Origin: Rutidosis leptorrhynchoides
Taxonomy: Eukaryota > Streptophyta > Magnoliopsida > Asterales > Asteraceae
NCBI RefSeq assembly: GCF_046630445.1
Contig: NC_092335.1
Location: forward strand, 628,525,501 to 628,589,500
Direction of reading: 5' to 3'
DNA: 64,000 nt
In this document: positions 47,317 through 60,252 of the stretch, piece by piece
Numbering within the stretch: position 1 is the first letter of the stretch
How the letters are laid out: every line of letters begins with the position of its first letter
Program-made: the position numbers and the translations under genes
Notes under the pieces: generated by a model
The model's input: the letters and a program-made list of their open reading frames with translations, nothing else
Told to the model about the DNA's origin: nothing
Database searches by the model: none

Positions 47317-47685
47317 TGTTATAATAATAATAATAATATAGATATGGATAGTCAATTTTGGTGTATACATATAGTCAATTTTGGTACACAAAGTATGTAT
47401 TTTTATATTGAGATTTTAGGCTATAAATACTCATGAATGCAAGCATTAAACTTGCACCATTTCTCACACTTACAAAGTGTTTCTTTCTTTCTCTCCATTA
47501 TCATCTTTGTTCTTACACTTCATTATTAGTATTCTAAATCAAGAATCAAATCACTAAAGGTAGTTATAAGCCTACTGAATTATAACATCAAGAATCAAAC
47601 CACTAAAGGTAGTTATAAGCCTACTGAATTATAACATCAAGAATCAAACCACTAAAGGTAGTTATAAGCCTACTGAATTATAACA
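47317..47685 (+). repeat. 3' LTR of copia element
   Basis: 369 bp, same as the 5' LTR base for base as far as I can compare by eye, including the three 49-bp units. Confidence 0.93.
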
Positions 47686-47690
47686 ACCTT

Positions 47691-48210
47691 AACTTTTACC
47701 GCCATCATTTATTTTTCTTATTTTCAACTCGGCGTTTTTATTTGCATCTATCAATCATCAAAGGTACCTTCTTTATTGTTTACAATATAAATATATATAA
47801 ATAGTTATATTTGTGCATGTTTTCTAATGATCCTCAAAGTGACCAATAATAAAAATTTGAATTACGATTTCTTTACATGTTTTTAATAATAATTAATAAA
47901 GTTTGGCTTCTACAAATAGTTGATATAAAGCCAACGTGTAGTGTTATTAGAGGAGACGTAGATAAAGTGGGGTGAAAACCGACATGAAATTAAATTTTAG
48001 ACGTTATGATTTAACGATACCGTGGATACGATTTTAGACCTTTGATGTTATTTGTAGCTTTTTCTAGAATGTAAGTTTTTCTTTTTTAGTTATATTTATA
48101 CCTTTGATGTTTCATTTGTAGCTTTTTAATAATCGTGCTTTGATGTTTTATTCAACGATACTGTGAATTTTTGACTTATTAATGATTTGTCTTTGCGTTT
48201 ACTAGTAACT
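47691..48210. other. AT-rich spacer, nothing recognised
   Basis: No frame, motif or repeat partner noted. Confidence 0.5.
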
Positions 48211-49018
48211 AGAATGAATCCAAACGAAGCTGACGATTTCTAGAATGGCATTGATATTATAATATATCTTGCTTTCGGTGGTGACTGGGGTGAAGATGAC
48301 GAGTTCTGGAAGATTAATAATATGGTTGCTTTTGGTGGTTACGTGGGTGACTGAGTAACAAATACATGAACTTCATTGACTAAGGTAACGATGGTGATGT
48401 GGGTAATGATTGGATGGGCTTGATTGACTAGGTTGATGTGGGTGGTGATGATGGAGTGGGTGGCGGTGGCGGCGGTGGAGCGGGTGATGTAAGCCGGGGT
48501 GGAAGGGGTGACGGAGGTGGGGGAGGAGATGGGGATGTTAGCGGTGGTGGAGGGCCTCCTACCAGAGAAGAGTTTAAGGCACAATGACATTTAACTAAAA
48601 GGAACGTAACTAAGGATTTTAACATAATCACAACTAGTTTTGCACCAACTATGGTATTCGAAAGTCTTGGATGTCTGGTTCAAATAGGATGGTGGACTAT
48701 GTTGTTTCTGTAAAGGAGGTATACAAATGTATTTTTCTTGCAAATTCGGATGTCGGCAATGATGTTCGCAATCGTGCTAAGCCTCATATTTTGAAAAGAG
48801 ACACCTAATATTTAATGGTGAGGGAGAAAATTATCCTCATTAGCCAAGCATAAGTTAACGGAAATTATAGCATCGAGTGGGAGTCTTCTGCAAATTCAAG
48901 GAGATTCAACTCGAGCAATGAACTTGACTACTAATATTTGTTCACGTTTTCCAAAAGAAGGTATATGCAGCCCGCAAGGGTATTCCTAAAGTTTAATTAA
49001 TGATTTTGTATGTCTGTT
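48211..49018 (+). pseudogene. Left arm of inverted duplication: decayed gene copy
   Basis: Reading plus from ATG at 48214: MNPNEADDF, TAG, then AFGGDWGEDDEFW and a Gly/Asp-rich repeat region (48440-48560), then VKEVYKCIFLANSDVGNDV and NYSIEWESSANSRRF. Several stops. The product is not recognised. The arm runs tail to tail with 49025-49912, with a very short spacer near 49020. Confidence 0.6.
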
Positions 49019-49024
49019 TAACAT

Positions 49025-49912
49025 GATTTTGGATTGAGTTTAAACATACATGCAAAACCATGAATTAATTTTAGGAATATCTCATTTGGGCTACATAGTA
49101 ACATATACTTTTTCTTGGAATACGTGACCAAATATTGTCAGTTATGTTCATTACCCAGATCAAATCTCCTTGAATTTGCATAGGAATCCCACTCGATGCT
49201 ATAATTTTCATTAACTTCAACTTGGCTAGTAAAGATAATTGTTTCCCACACTGTTACATATGGGGTTTCTTCTCTCAAAATAAGAGGCCTACCAGGATTC
49301 TGAACATCTTTGCCGACATCCGAATTTGCAAGAAAAATGCATATGTATACCTCCTTTACAGGATCAATATAGTTCATCATCCATTTTGAACTAGACTTTC
49401 GAATACCATTGATGGTGCAAAACTGGATTAGTTCTGCTGTGGTTGTGTTAAAATGTCGAGCTATGTACCTTTTAGTTAAATGCTATTGTGCACTGAGCTT
49501 TCCTTTGGTATGAGCCTCTACACCACTTCTAACATCTCCCTCGTCTCCATCACCCATTCATCACTACTACAATATGCACTTCCGTTAACTCCACCCTCGC
49601 TACCATCCTCTCCTCCGTCACTTGCTCCACCACTGCCATTATCCTCTCCTTCGTTGCCCTCGTCACCCGCTACGCCACTACCCCCTTCTCCATCATCACC
49701 TCAGTCAATTAAGTCCATCCAATCGTTACCCATATCACCCCTGTTACCCCACTCAATCAAGTCTATCCAAACGTTACCACATCACCACCGAAAGCAATTA
49801 TATTGTTAATGGCTTTCCAGAAGTCGTCATCTTCACGCCAGTCACCACCGAAAGCAAGATCTATTATATTATTAATGTCATTCTAGAAGTCGTCGGTTTC
49901 GTTTAGGTTCAT
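49025..49912 (-). pseudogene. Right arm of inverted duplication: decayed gene copy
   Basis: Minus strand from about 49912: MNLNETDDF, TAG at the same codon as the left arm, AFGGDWREDDDFWKAINN, a low-complexity Gly/Asp/Ser part, then an 80-codon open stretch (49138-49380) with NYIDPVKEVYICIFLANSDV, PGRPLILREETPYVTVWE and NENYSIEWDSYANSRRF. No known domain recognised. This arm keeps more of the coding sequence than the left one. Confidence 0.6.
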
Positions 49913-50940
49913 TGTAATTGTTATTATTATTATTAATAAATGTAAATACAAATCACTAATAAGTCTAAAATACACATGCACAGTATCGTTGAGTAAAAAT
50001 AACAAAGGTAGAAGCATAGTATCATTAAAAAAAATTTCAAATGAAACATCAAATGTGCAAATTTAACCAAAAAATCAAAATTTATACTCTTGAAAAAAGC
50101 TTGAAAGGTATGTCAGCGAACTATCTCATAGGTACGAAATTATATCTACAGTAACGTTGAATCTTGATGTATGAAATTTTAATTTCATGACAATTTTCTC
50201 ATCATGTTATCCATGTCTCCTCTAATATTATATTAATATTGACTTAAATAATTTGATTATAACCTCCGGTTTCTCGAAATTTAAACATAATTTAATATTA
50301 TTAAAGGGTTTTTGTTGATGATTTTGGTATTATCAAACGTCATTTTTAGATATTTCTGATTTACTTGAAAACAATAGTGATACTTATTAATAATAAGTTT
50401 GAAGAGTGTAAAACGCATGCACAATTGATTTTGTAGGCTAAAATGATATTCTAAAAGATGTTTGAATTTGTTTATTTTACGCATAATTTCCTAATTGAGA
50501 ATAAGTATTATGAAGCAGAAGATAAATCATTTTTAGTAATGTTTTTTTTTTGGATAAAAGTCCTGAATGTTCGTCTAAAATTTATGGATATATATAAAGT
50601 ATTTTTTTGATGTGAATGACCCTAATATTTGAAATTGTTGCGAGTTTTTTCGTCATATCATCATCCTTTATCACTTCCATCTTCATCAGTGTTATCTTCA
50701 TTTTCATATATATATACACATAGGGTCATCATCAAGAGAGAAGTACTTTTTTTGGGAAGTAATTTTTTTCGCTTTTCTTTTATTTTTTTTCAAACATTAA
50801 GATCACATGAAAATATCAATATTTAAAAAAGACATTTTGTGATAAATGTTATTATTTTGGCGCAAAAATGTCGAATAAATAAATGAGAACAAATAATGTT
50901 TTAATTAGAGTTTTTATTTATCGTTTTTTTATCATCTTAT
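49913..50940. other. AT-rich spacer, nothing recognised
   Basis: No credible gene; homopolymer and AT-rich tracts only. Confidence 0.5.
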
Positions 50941-50967
50941 GTGAAGTTTTTTTTCCAGAATTTAGCC

Positions 50968-51065
50968 CGATTTAGGGTTTAGGGTTAGGGTTTAGTGTTT
51001 TGGGTTTAGTCCCTAAACCTCAAACCTCAAACTCTAACTTATAAACCCTAATTTATAAATCCTAA
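50968..51065. repeat. Degenerate telomere-like motif, fold-back
   Basis: GATTTAGGGTTTAGGGTTAG and further TTTAGGG variants are followed by CCCTAAA and AAACCCTAAT variants in the opposite sense, so the block can fold back. Too short and degenerate for a functional telomere. Confidence 0.55.
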
Positions 51066-51649
51066 TTTCTAACCCCTTAAAAAACAAACTTTAATAAAAA
51101 CATTACATATGATTCGTATTATCATTTATTTCTTTAAGTATCCAAGCTGTATATAATAAATGCAAAATGTATAATTGACAAACACAAAACACATAACGTC
51201 ACATACACCTAAGTTCAACATTCTAAATTCGTGTTACAAAAGTTCAAAACACGATTAACACATTATCGTAACAAACATAACGAAGGTGAAAAAACGATTC
51301 ACACATCATCGTAACACGAACATAACAAAGTTCAAAACGCGATTAACACATCGTTCTAATACAAACATAACAAAGTTGTTGATCTTCAATCATTATATGT
51401 CAATGCACTAGCCACTAGCAACACCTTTTTCTGCAAAATAAAATTAACTGTAAGAGTACATAAAAATGAGAAGTATCACTTAGATCTAGGATTTTGTAAA
51501 TAGCAATGATATATTGTTTCCATCGGCTAATGCTATCTTCGTTCTTTTTACTCTTAAAAGTTAAAAGGTTAGTTTACCTTGAAAGCTATAAGGTCCACAA
51601 GCCATAACTTACCGCGCCACTAAACTATAAATATAAATAATAAGTGTAT

Positions 51650-51850
51650 TTTGTTCCGGATATCGGATAATCCGAATATTCGAAAAATTTGAAAAATCGA
51701 TCCGATATCCGAATTTTCGGATATCTTCGGATCGGGTTTTGGGATAATTCGGATTGCAGGTTCGGATTCGGATATTATGCCCACCCATACGTACACGAAC
51801 ACGCATATACGCGTACTCGTACACGCGTACTCGTACACGTACACGTGTAT
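51650..51850. repeat. MITE-like block with CGTAC minisatellite
   Basis: Dense ATCCGAATAT/ATATCCGAAT motifs in both orientations and the phrase ATGCCCACCC, as at ends of hAT-like MITEs, next to a GCGTACTCGTACAC repeat (51800-51845). No matching TSD pair found. Confidence 0.4.
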
Positions 51851-52182
51851 GTAGGTTCAAACGAGAACCAATAAAAAGTTCAGAACTGCAAGAACCAATT
51901 TATGCCTTTCGATAAAATTTATCTAAGGGCTGAGATTAAATAGGGTTATTTCCATTTATTAAATTGATGAATTATAAATTTGAAAACCTTGTAAGGGTAA
52001 AATTGGATACAACAATAATTCAAATCCTTCAGAAGTTACAACCGACTAAACAGTTTGATATTCAGGGATTAAAGTCGAGTGATAACCAATAGCGATTCTT
52101 TAATGGGATCCCGACTTTTTTTTTTTTTCAATATGAATTATATATTTGAATGTTATTTCAATGGTTTTGAAAGTTAAATGTA

Positions 52183-52246
52183 TATGCGTGCTGCGTGCTG
52201 CGTGCTGCGTGCTGCGTGCTCGGTACTGCCTGCTGCGTAATGCGTA
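52183..52246. repeat. GCTGCGT minisatellite
   Basis: 7-bp unit GCTGCGT in about seven copies, the last ones degenerate. Confidence 0.85.
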
Positions 52247-52357
52247 TACAGTTCAAAGAAAAAACTGTGAATTCGAAATATATATGGTTCCTGTAGTTAA
52301 GTTTAGTGGTGTTCTATACATATCAAAGAGTATTTTCTATATAAAATTTTCAAACTA

Positions 52358-52378
52358 TTAGTGTCCGTGAATTCACGG
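52358..52378 (-). other. Possible Helitron 3' terminus
   Basis: The minus strand reads hairpin CCGTGAATTCACGG (perfect 14-bp palindrome, 52365-52378), then ACA and CTAA, followed by T. Hairpin plus CTRR before T is the Helitron 3'-end pattern. No 5' end assigned. Confidence 0.35.
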
Positions 52379-53900
52379 GTCAGAAGGTAGATTCGCCGTC
52401 GGTGGTAACAAATTGTATGAACAATGGAGAAGAGGGATTTGAATCACGATCCCTATTATCAGGGATAATTTTCAATTTTCACTTCCTGGAACAACAAATT
52501 CTATGGTTGAGTTATATAAAAATCAATTTTCAACGTGTTGCGCATCATTATTCAATTATCTACGTCTTTTGGAGAATTTGTGAAAAATCAAGGTAAGTTT
52601 GGTTACTTTTAACTCACTCTACATATTAATGTATGTTTTTTAAACAGTTTACAAAAATGTTTTTTTTTTTTTTTTTTTTTTCTTTCTTCAGAGTATATGT
52701 TCATGTATTCTGTAAAACCCATTCATCAAATAACAAAAAAGTAGCAGGTTATGATTCCGTTAATTGTGAAACTTACAATCGTGTGTCTTTGATGTCAGTA
52801 AATCGTTCAAGTAAATTGTTCAGATGTTCATATTCTGACATGTGCACTGAATTATATGCAGATGTGCATAAGTTATGTATTTAGTTTGTGCTTTGTTAAC
52901 ATATCTTCTTAATTTGTGTTCACATATTAGGTTCATATGTGTAAAAAAGATCATGCGTTATGTTAACAACTCGTACGAAATCTTGTATTTGTTCACATGT
53001 GTAACTACATCGACTTTTTTTGATATGTGATTACTCTCTATAAGATATTGTGTAGTTTGTGTAAGTTGGTATTTATTACGGAGTAACATTTAGAACTAGC
53101 AAGTATGTTGTATGTATTTAGCCATAAATACACATGTTAACAAGTTGTAAACACTTAATTGTTTACATTAGCTGTTCACATTTTATACGAGTCATTTGTT
53201 CACATGTCTGGGTATGCATTATGTTGGATGATGACGTATGATGATTGTTGTGTGTTTAGCTGTAGAGATTGGTGTCAACGTTTGCATATGCGGGTGTGCT
53301 ATTTGTTCACTATTCAACAATTTTAATTGTTCGCATTTAAACATATGTACTTCGTTTGTGTAAAAACTTCCTAGTTGTCACAAAAGTTAAGATTGAACTA
53401 GTTCAGGAAGAAGTATCGTGTGAAGTTACTTATATAAGAGCACAACAAACATATGGTGGAGGTCCGAGTATATGCAGCTGTGTACACAAGTATCAATCAA
53501 TAATTCAAACGTCTTGAGGCTAGGGGAGCTAAAAAATGAGTGTTGCAACTTATGTAATCTAGTTTGTTTTCCTGTCATTTTTGTTTCCGAAACAGATTTT
53601 ATTGTTAGTGTTTTGACATTTTTATAACAAAACGGTATTTAATTGTGTGAATTTTCTACATAATGTTTATGTTTATTGCTTGCGTTGTTTTTTGTTGCAA
53701 GTTCTCAAAACATTGTGAGACTATATATTCCTGCAACCTATTTCTCTCCACTGTCTAAATTATATGAGCTGAGTATAATTTTGAGATTTTAATTGTTAAT
53801 AATGGGCGATTCGAGATAATTGTAAATTATTAAAATACTTTAATACATAGTGAAATCATGTATTGCTGCAAATGATTTTACGTAACAATACGCGAGTCAA
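52379..53900. other. AT-rich stretch, nothing firmly recognised
   Basis: Many copies of a loose TGTTCACATGTGTAA phrase; open frames start in poly-T and are not credible. Confidence 0.4.
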
Positions 53901-53918
53901 TCTATATATACTAAAGCT
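53901..53918 (+). other. Possible Helitron 5' terminus
   Basis: TCTATATATACTAAAGC preceded by A, a common form of plant Helitron 5' ends. No matching 3' end seen downstream. Confidence 0.25.
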
Positions 53919-54594
53919 TGCCAATCTCGTTATTGTTTTCCCCGGTGGACAATGTCCTTTTGTACTGTACACTATCAAGGCCATTTTTGGTAATTTACTT
54001 ATTAATAATATTTTTCTTTTTACCTCTCAATAACCCTCTTAAAAAATGCTTTTTTTAGTGAAACGTTTTTTTAGCTATTTTTTCTAAAAAAATTTCATTT
54101 AAAAAAATACTTTTCATATTTTAATTTTCTTACTCTTCATTTAATAAAATATTTTTACTAATCATTCATCTGTGATTATATTTTAAACTATTGAAACAGT
54201 GTTTTAAATATAAATATAAAGCGATGGTTATCTTAACTCGTTTAAGCATAACTACCACAGTCGTAGCTTCATGTAACACTAGAGTAATCTTCCATTCTCC
54301 TTTGTTGTGCGTCAATTAAAACATAAATTCTATCATGAAATCATTAAATTGAATTTATAAAAGCTTGAGATAAAGATGAAGCAACAAGGACAGCGCGAAG
54401 TACCGAGACCGGGCCTGATAGTTGGCTCGTGGTACCAATTTCATATTTGCAATTTTACTTCCCAAACCTCTCGAGGAGTACCCATCGTGATGTAGATACA
54501 AAATAATATGTATGTATAATTTAAAATGTGTAAATACTTTATTAATCTGTAAATTTTAGTTTAGTTTAGTATTTAGAAATTTGATTTGATGTTT

Positions 54595-54910
54595 GTAAAT
54601 TGTAGGTGTTGTTGAAGATTAAAGTTTAGGTTTTATGTTTTTTTGATAGGCGTAGAAGATGTAGATGAAGATAAAGATAGAGATAAAAATGGAGGTGATG
54701 GAGTTGATGAAGAATGATGATACGACGAAAATGCCCTCATGTGCTGCCATGTGACGTGACTTCACGGATTTTAACTAATGTTCGTTGGAGTCAGGTATCG
54801 ACCGCGCAATAATTTTAAACATTAAGGTTATCCACGTCGAAAAATATTGTAGGTTAATCCATTAAACGTCAGACAAACATTAATGACTAATAGCATAATT
54901 TTGTCAAATT
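54595..54910. repeat. Dispersed repeat, copy 2
   Basis: Partner of 40870-41180, same order of phrases including GATGATACGACGAAAATG and GTTCGTTGGAGTCAGGTAT. Confidence 0.6.
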
Positions 54911-55908
54911 TTTATGTAAAAATAAAAAAATATGCAAAATAACAACCCTACGGATTGCAATGGATGGAAAAAAAATCAAGATCTGCGGATATTCGCGCAT
55001 GCGATAGGCAGGTAAATTAAAAAATATCACCTATGATTACAAGGTGGGTAGAATTTTATACCCGTTGACGGGTCGTGAGCGGGTGATCATGAATGCATTA
55101 CATCCGTTGTCGGTTACATCTGACCCAATAATCCGTTATACCCGTGTGTAAGAATTTGTGTGGGTATACCCGTCAAAAAATCCGTGAACTATACGTGCGA
55201 AGATCATATTATATATGCGTGAAGGTAATGCAGTGAACTTGAAATTTATTTTCTTTATATTTTCAATACATTAATAATTTGTTCAACGAAGAGTCCCTTA
55301 ATCAACTTATGTATTTACTTGACTTCTTTTCTCAATATTAACTGCATTTTACAAATAATAATTAATAATTAATTGCTTTATAACCTACGATCTATACATT
55401 TACTTAATACTTGCATGCGGTAGTTTAACTCACTGGATGAATATTGTGGTCCATATGATATAGTCATATAACTTATTTAAATAGTTTTTTTGGGTAAGCG
55501 AGGAAACGCTCATATGAACGAGCACATTGACTCCTCCATAAAAGGTAAAATCTCGGGTAATCAAGTCCACCGAGCGCGAGACCTGGTACCGGGTGAATTG
55601 CGCATTATGCACACCCTATAGTCACACTTCCTTTTTGAACAATTTGGCATAGCCAAGAATTGATCCCGGTTGGTGTACTTCATTGAACAATTCGACGACC
55701 ACTCAGACAAACCTGCGTAGTTAACGTATTTAAATAGTTATCTAATCTAATCTAATCTAATCTTATATTAGGCTTTGACAATGATGTCATTAATAAGCCT
55801 TTTCCAAGCTTAAAAAAAAATCAAAATAAAAAAAGAAAAAAGATTAGGCAAGGTGATGATGTCATGGTAAAATTTATAACTTTTTTATATAAAAAGATAT
55901 TAATATAT
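54911..55908. other. Spacer, nothing firmly recognised
   Basis: AT-rich, with a CCCGTTGACGGGTCG fold-back patch near 55060 and a (TCTAA)n run near 55740. Confidence 0.4.
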
Positions 55909-57678
55909 GTTATAATTCAGTAGGCTTATAACTACCTTTAGTGGGTTTGTTCTTGAATATAGGCTACTCATAAACTTAAAATAAGAGAGAGAAAGAATGG
56001 TGATATATGAAATATATTATATGTGTGCACATTTTGATTACATCCGATGGGGGGTATTTATAATACATAATATACTGTACATTTTTTGACTTATTGAATT
56101 AGTTGTCATCCACTCACTTTATCACAACACTCCCCCTTGGATGACAAAATTGTTTTAAAGAGCAACTTAGTACTGCCTCGTTAAAAACCTTGCTAAAGAA
56201 AACCCAGTGGGAAAAAACTTTAGCTAAGGGAAAAAGAGTGCAGCATGGAGTTGACTCCCCCTCAAGTAGACATCGCTGAGTCGTTACATCTTTTGAACAT
56301 GCCTCATGCTAATATTGTAAACATGCGTTCTGAAAATAGCAGTTGGAAGTGCTTTGGTGAAAAGATCGTCAGAGTTTTTGCTGGATTGAACATATCTCAT
56401 TTCAATTTAGTTGTCCTTAATGAGATCTTGAGTGTATGAGAATAATCTAGGATGTATGTGTTTTGTTCGGTCACTTTTGATATACCCTTCTTTCATCTGT
56501 GTTATGCAAGCTGCATTATCTTCATAGATAGTTGTTGAACTTTTATCGCGTTCTAGTCCACAAGAATCAGTAATGAGTTGTGTCATTGACCTCAACCAAA
56601 AACATTCCGGAGTGGCTTCATGTAATGCAATCGCTTCGGCATGATTTGATGATGTTGCAACAAGTGTTTGTTTTTTAGAACGCCATGATATTGAGTGCCT
56701 CCATTTAGGAATTCATATCCAATTTGAGATTTAGCTTTATGTGGATCAGATAAATAATCTGCATCTATATAACCAAACAAATCTTGTTTCGAGTTGTTAG
56801 AATAAAATAATTATAAATCAGTAGTTCCCCGAAGGTATTAAAATATGTGTTTGATCTCATTCCAATGTCTTTTTGGTAGGGGTTGAGCTGAACCTTGTCA
56901 ACAAATTAACTGCAAAAGATATGTCAGGTCTTGTACAATTTGTAAAATACATAATAACCCCAATTGCACTAAGATATGGAACTTCTGAACCAAGAAGATC
57001 TTCGTGATCTTCTAGAGGATGAAATGGATCAGTATCAATATTGAGATCTAACAACCATAGGAATACTTAATGGTTTTTATCTTGTCCATATTAAAATGTT
57101 TTAAAAATCTTTTCGGTATAAGTTGTTTGATGTATAAGTAAGTCATTAGTCATATGCTCAATATGTAAATCAACGTATTACTTGATTTTTTTTTTTTATT
57201 TCAAAATCTTTCTCTAGAAGTTGAATGACTTCATAGATTTCTTTATTTAAGATAATTGATATAAACAACTATGTTCACATATCCGAACATTGTTTTTTAT
57301 AAAACACACATGCAAATAAGTTTATATGTATACCCTTTTCTTATCAAGTAGTCATTTAATCGGTTATACCACATACGTCCCGATTGTATAAACCCATTTA
57401 GAAATCTTTGTGATTTAATGGAATATATTCCCTTGGGTTTTGCATTAGATGCTTATGATACCTTAACCCTTCAGGTATATTCATATATATCACTATTAAG
57501 TGATCCATACAGATAAGTAATAACAACATTCATGAGATGCATTTAAATAACTACCAGGTTGATTAAGTATCTAATAAGTAATTGTATCCATTACAGGAGG
57601 ATAAGTTTTCCTCCTAATTCATTTCTGGTCTTTGTGGGAAATCTTGAGTTACAAGTCTAGTTTTGCCTTGTAACTTCA
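55909..57678 (-). mobile_element. Reversed copia remnant: LTR plus 3' pol
   Basis: LTR at 55909-56129 (221 bp; terminal phrase TGTTATAATTCAGTAGGC shared with the complete copia element), polypurine CTCCCCCTTGG complement, then RNase H and RT fragments on the minus strand: DNAACITQMKEGYIKSDRTK, GYIDADYLSDPHKAKSQ, VPYLSAIGVIMYFTNCTRPD. Many frameshifts. The coding stops inside the RT sequence for VTRYKAR at 57678, where an element-1-family LTR is inserted. Older and more decayed than 41749-47685. Confidence 0.82.
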
Positions 57679-58918
57679 TGTGACGATCGCTCCAAATCCA
57701 TATGGACGAACACGTCATTCATTGATTTCATTGCGAGGTATTTGACCTCTATGTGATACATTTTGTAACATTGTATTCGTTTGAAAAGGTATTTCATAAA
57801 TGAATATATAAATTCCAGGTTTTTAACATCTGATGATTCCTACGTATAGACAATCACCATTTAAATGGTTTACAATAATACATCTGTGGACAATACAGTC
57901 AAAATAAGATACATGGTAATGGTTTGGTGAATGCAAGTTTCTTGTATATAGCATGTATGACTCCAAGCACATATCTTGTATCACGTATAAGCAAACAGCG
58001 GAAGACTTCTAGAAACCTGAGAATAAACATGCTTCAAGTGTCAACACAAAGGTTGGTGAGTTCATAGTTTTAATATTACACATAATCCGTATATCAATGT
58101 GGATTACAAAAGTTCAGTTGTTTTATTCAAAACGTTTATCAATAGGTTTTACATAAAAGGTGGATCACAAGATTTCAGTTGTTTCATCCGAAACGTTTAT
58201 CAATCGGTTCTACAAAATTGAGCACCCTGGTAACTAAACTTTAACGTTTATATAATTTGTACCCTTTGTATAATCATCTTAATAATACACGCAAACCAAC
58301 GTGTACGCTTCTCAAATAGCATACGTCCGTTAAAAGGCTAGCGCTCTAGCTCGGACGGGGATATCAAGCCCTATGGATCCATATACTACTACTCGCGCCC
58401 ACCAGTTCTTATAACTGGCAGTTACTAGTTACCAAAGCTAAGGGATTTTCGGTTCAAACTCAGTGTAGAATTTAGTATGTACTTGTATCCATTGTGTTTA
58501 AAATAAAGTGCATGTATTCTCAGCCCAAAAATATAGATTGCAAAAGCAATTAAAAAGGGAGCAAATGAAACTCACGTATATAAATATTGTATATCGGTTA
58601 ATAAAGCATTTGCATGTATTCTTAGCCCAAAAATATATATAAAAAGGGGTAATGAAACTCACAGTTTAATATTGATATACAATATTGCAGGAAAGCACGT
58701 AGACGCATCGGAGATGATAAACACGAGGTTTGATTCACAAAAATACCCCCGAACATTACCCATAATTTCCTTGGCAATAACTCATATTTTCCTTAGCTCT
58801 TTCCCGCTCGAAAACATATTTTGAAATCATTTGGACATTACCTCGTCGTAGTATTTTATGTGTAATACTAATAATACAAATACTACTAATAATAATAAGA
58901 TTAATAATAATATTAATC

Positions 58919-58978
<60 letters not shown>

Positions 58979-59474
58979 TAAATTATAATAATAATACGGA
59001 GTAAAAATAAAACGAAAAAAAAAGAATGGAACCAGTCGAGCTTTTATAGGTGTCTCCTGAATTCAGACCCCATGCGATCGCATGGGTTCTGTGCCTATAT
59101 GCCATGCGATCGCATGGCTGCTCCTGCCAGCTCACATTTGCTTTGTAATTTAGCTCGTCGACATAATTAAATATTAATATAATATATATAATTTAAATAA
59201 TTAATTATATATTATATTAAATTCACGTGCATAGTTGACTTGTAATTTTTGTTCCGATAAGTCGTACGTCATCACTCGACTTATGTCCCGGTTCTGGTTT
59301 TTCGAATGTCCTTTCGTACGCTGAGAAAACTTGCATTTTACGTTTCGTGACACGTACCTTTGTCAAAATATAGCCTTAAGTTATCCATAAACTATACCAC
59401 TCATAGTATATCTTAAACTTTCGAGTATTTTGGTCATTTACTTCTATAAATCATCGTCTCGTTATTTGCTAAAA
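57679..59474 (-). repeat. Element-1-family LTR, truncated by element 4
   Basis: TGTGACGATCG start, colinear with 387-2685 and then 4692-4805 of the first copy, proving the nested solo LTR there. Preceded by CTTCA. The sequence breaks at 59474, where the LTR of element 4 begins. Includes (AAT)n at 58919-58977. Confidence 0.82.
59069..59118. other. Paired 18-bp palindromes, 32-bp spacing
   Basis: CCCATGCGATCGCATGGG (59069-59086) and GCCATGCGATCGCATGGC (59101-59118). The outermost pair differs (C/G versus G/C) but stays complementary. CTGCCAG follows 5 nt after the second. Confidence 0.88.
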
Positions 59475-60252
59475 TGTAACAGCCCAAACCTTGCCGCGTT
59501 AAAACCCCGTTAAATATCATGACAAAAAAAAAAAAAAAAAAATTTTTTTTGCTGAAACAGAGGGTTGCGCGGCGCGCAGATTGCACCTGGCAGACTGCTG
59601 TCCCCAAAACGCTTTAATGCGAAAATGTTTGACTAGTTTCCGACCTTTTTGGCCCAAACGCTTTTAACCATGGTTTTATATATATAAAACTAGCACGTTT
59701 AACTAATAAAATTAAGTTTACGAGGCGGGTCCCACATCGACCCATTTTACCACCTTAAGTACCGAAATACAATATTTGACCAAAAGACTTTAATACAATA
59801 CAAAGCCGAGCATGGCGATTGGGGATACGCTACCCAATCCTAAATGATCCAAAAGCAAGTCACTAAAGCAACTATGCACGTCTTCTAGTCCTCGCGCTTA
59901 CCCGAGCCACCATATCCGCATGCGATCTATAAAAAGAGTCAACAACGAGAGGGTAAGCTAATGCTTAGTGAATGATAACATACTACATACATATATATGT
60001 ATAAAATGAATACGCCACACAAACAAATACCGCATACCGGGGCATCCAAGTATAAAGCATCTACACTAAGCATACCGTACGATCTAAGCAACGAGCTAAA
60101 GATACAACACAAATAAGAGTCCACCAACGACAAAGTGAACATCGCCAAATAGCTACACCCGGAGGGTTAGCTACAACACAACAACACATTAATATATAAA
60201 CAATAATAATAATGCACAAGGTTAACCCCTTAACCTCAATCACACGAACATT

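Larger units (their letters stand above)
41749..47685 (+). mobile_element. Ty1/copia element, complete, very young
   Basis: TSD ACCTT (41744-41748, 47686-47690). LTRs 369 bp each and identical by eye. Plus-strand order gag, protease, integrase, RT, RNase H is the copia order. Coding lesions are few: two one-base insertions in homopolymers and one stop. Confidence 0.95.

Noticed and set aside
48428..48631. Pro/Ser-rich protein on the minus strand
   Set aside because: Antisense of the Gly/Asp-rich repeat in the inverted duplication.
52633..52884. 83-codon frame as a host gene
   Set aside because: Begins in a poly-T tract giving poly-Phe; remainder matches nothing known.
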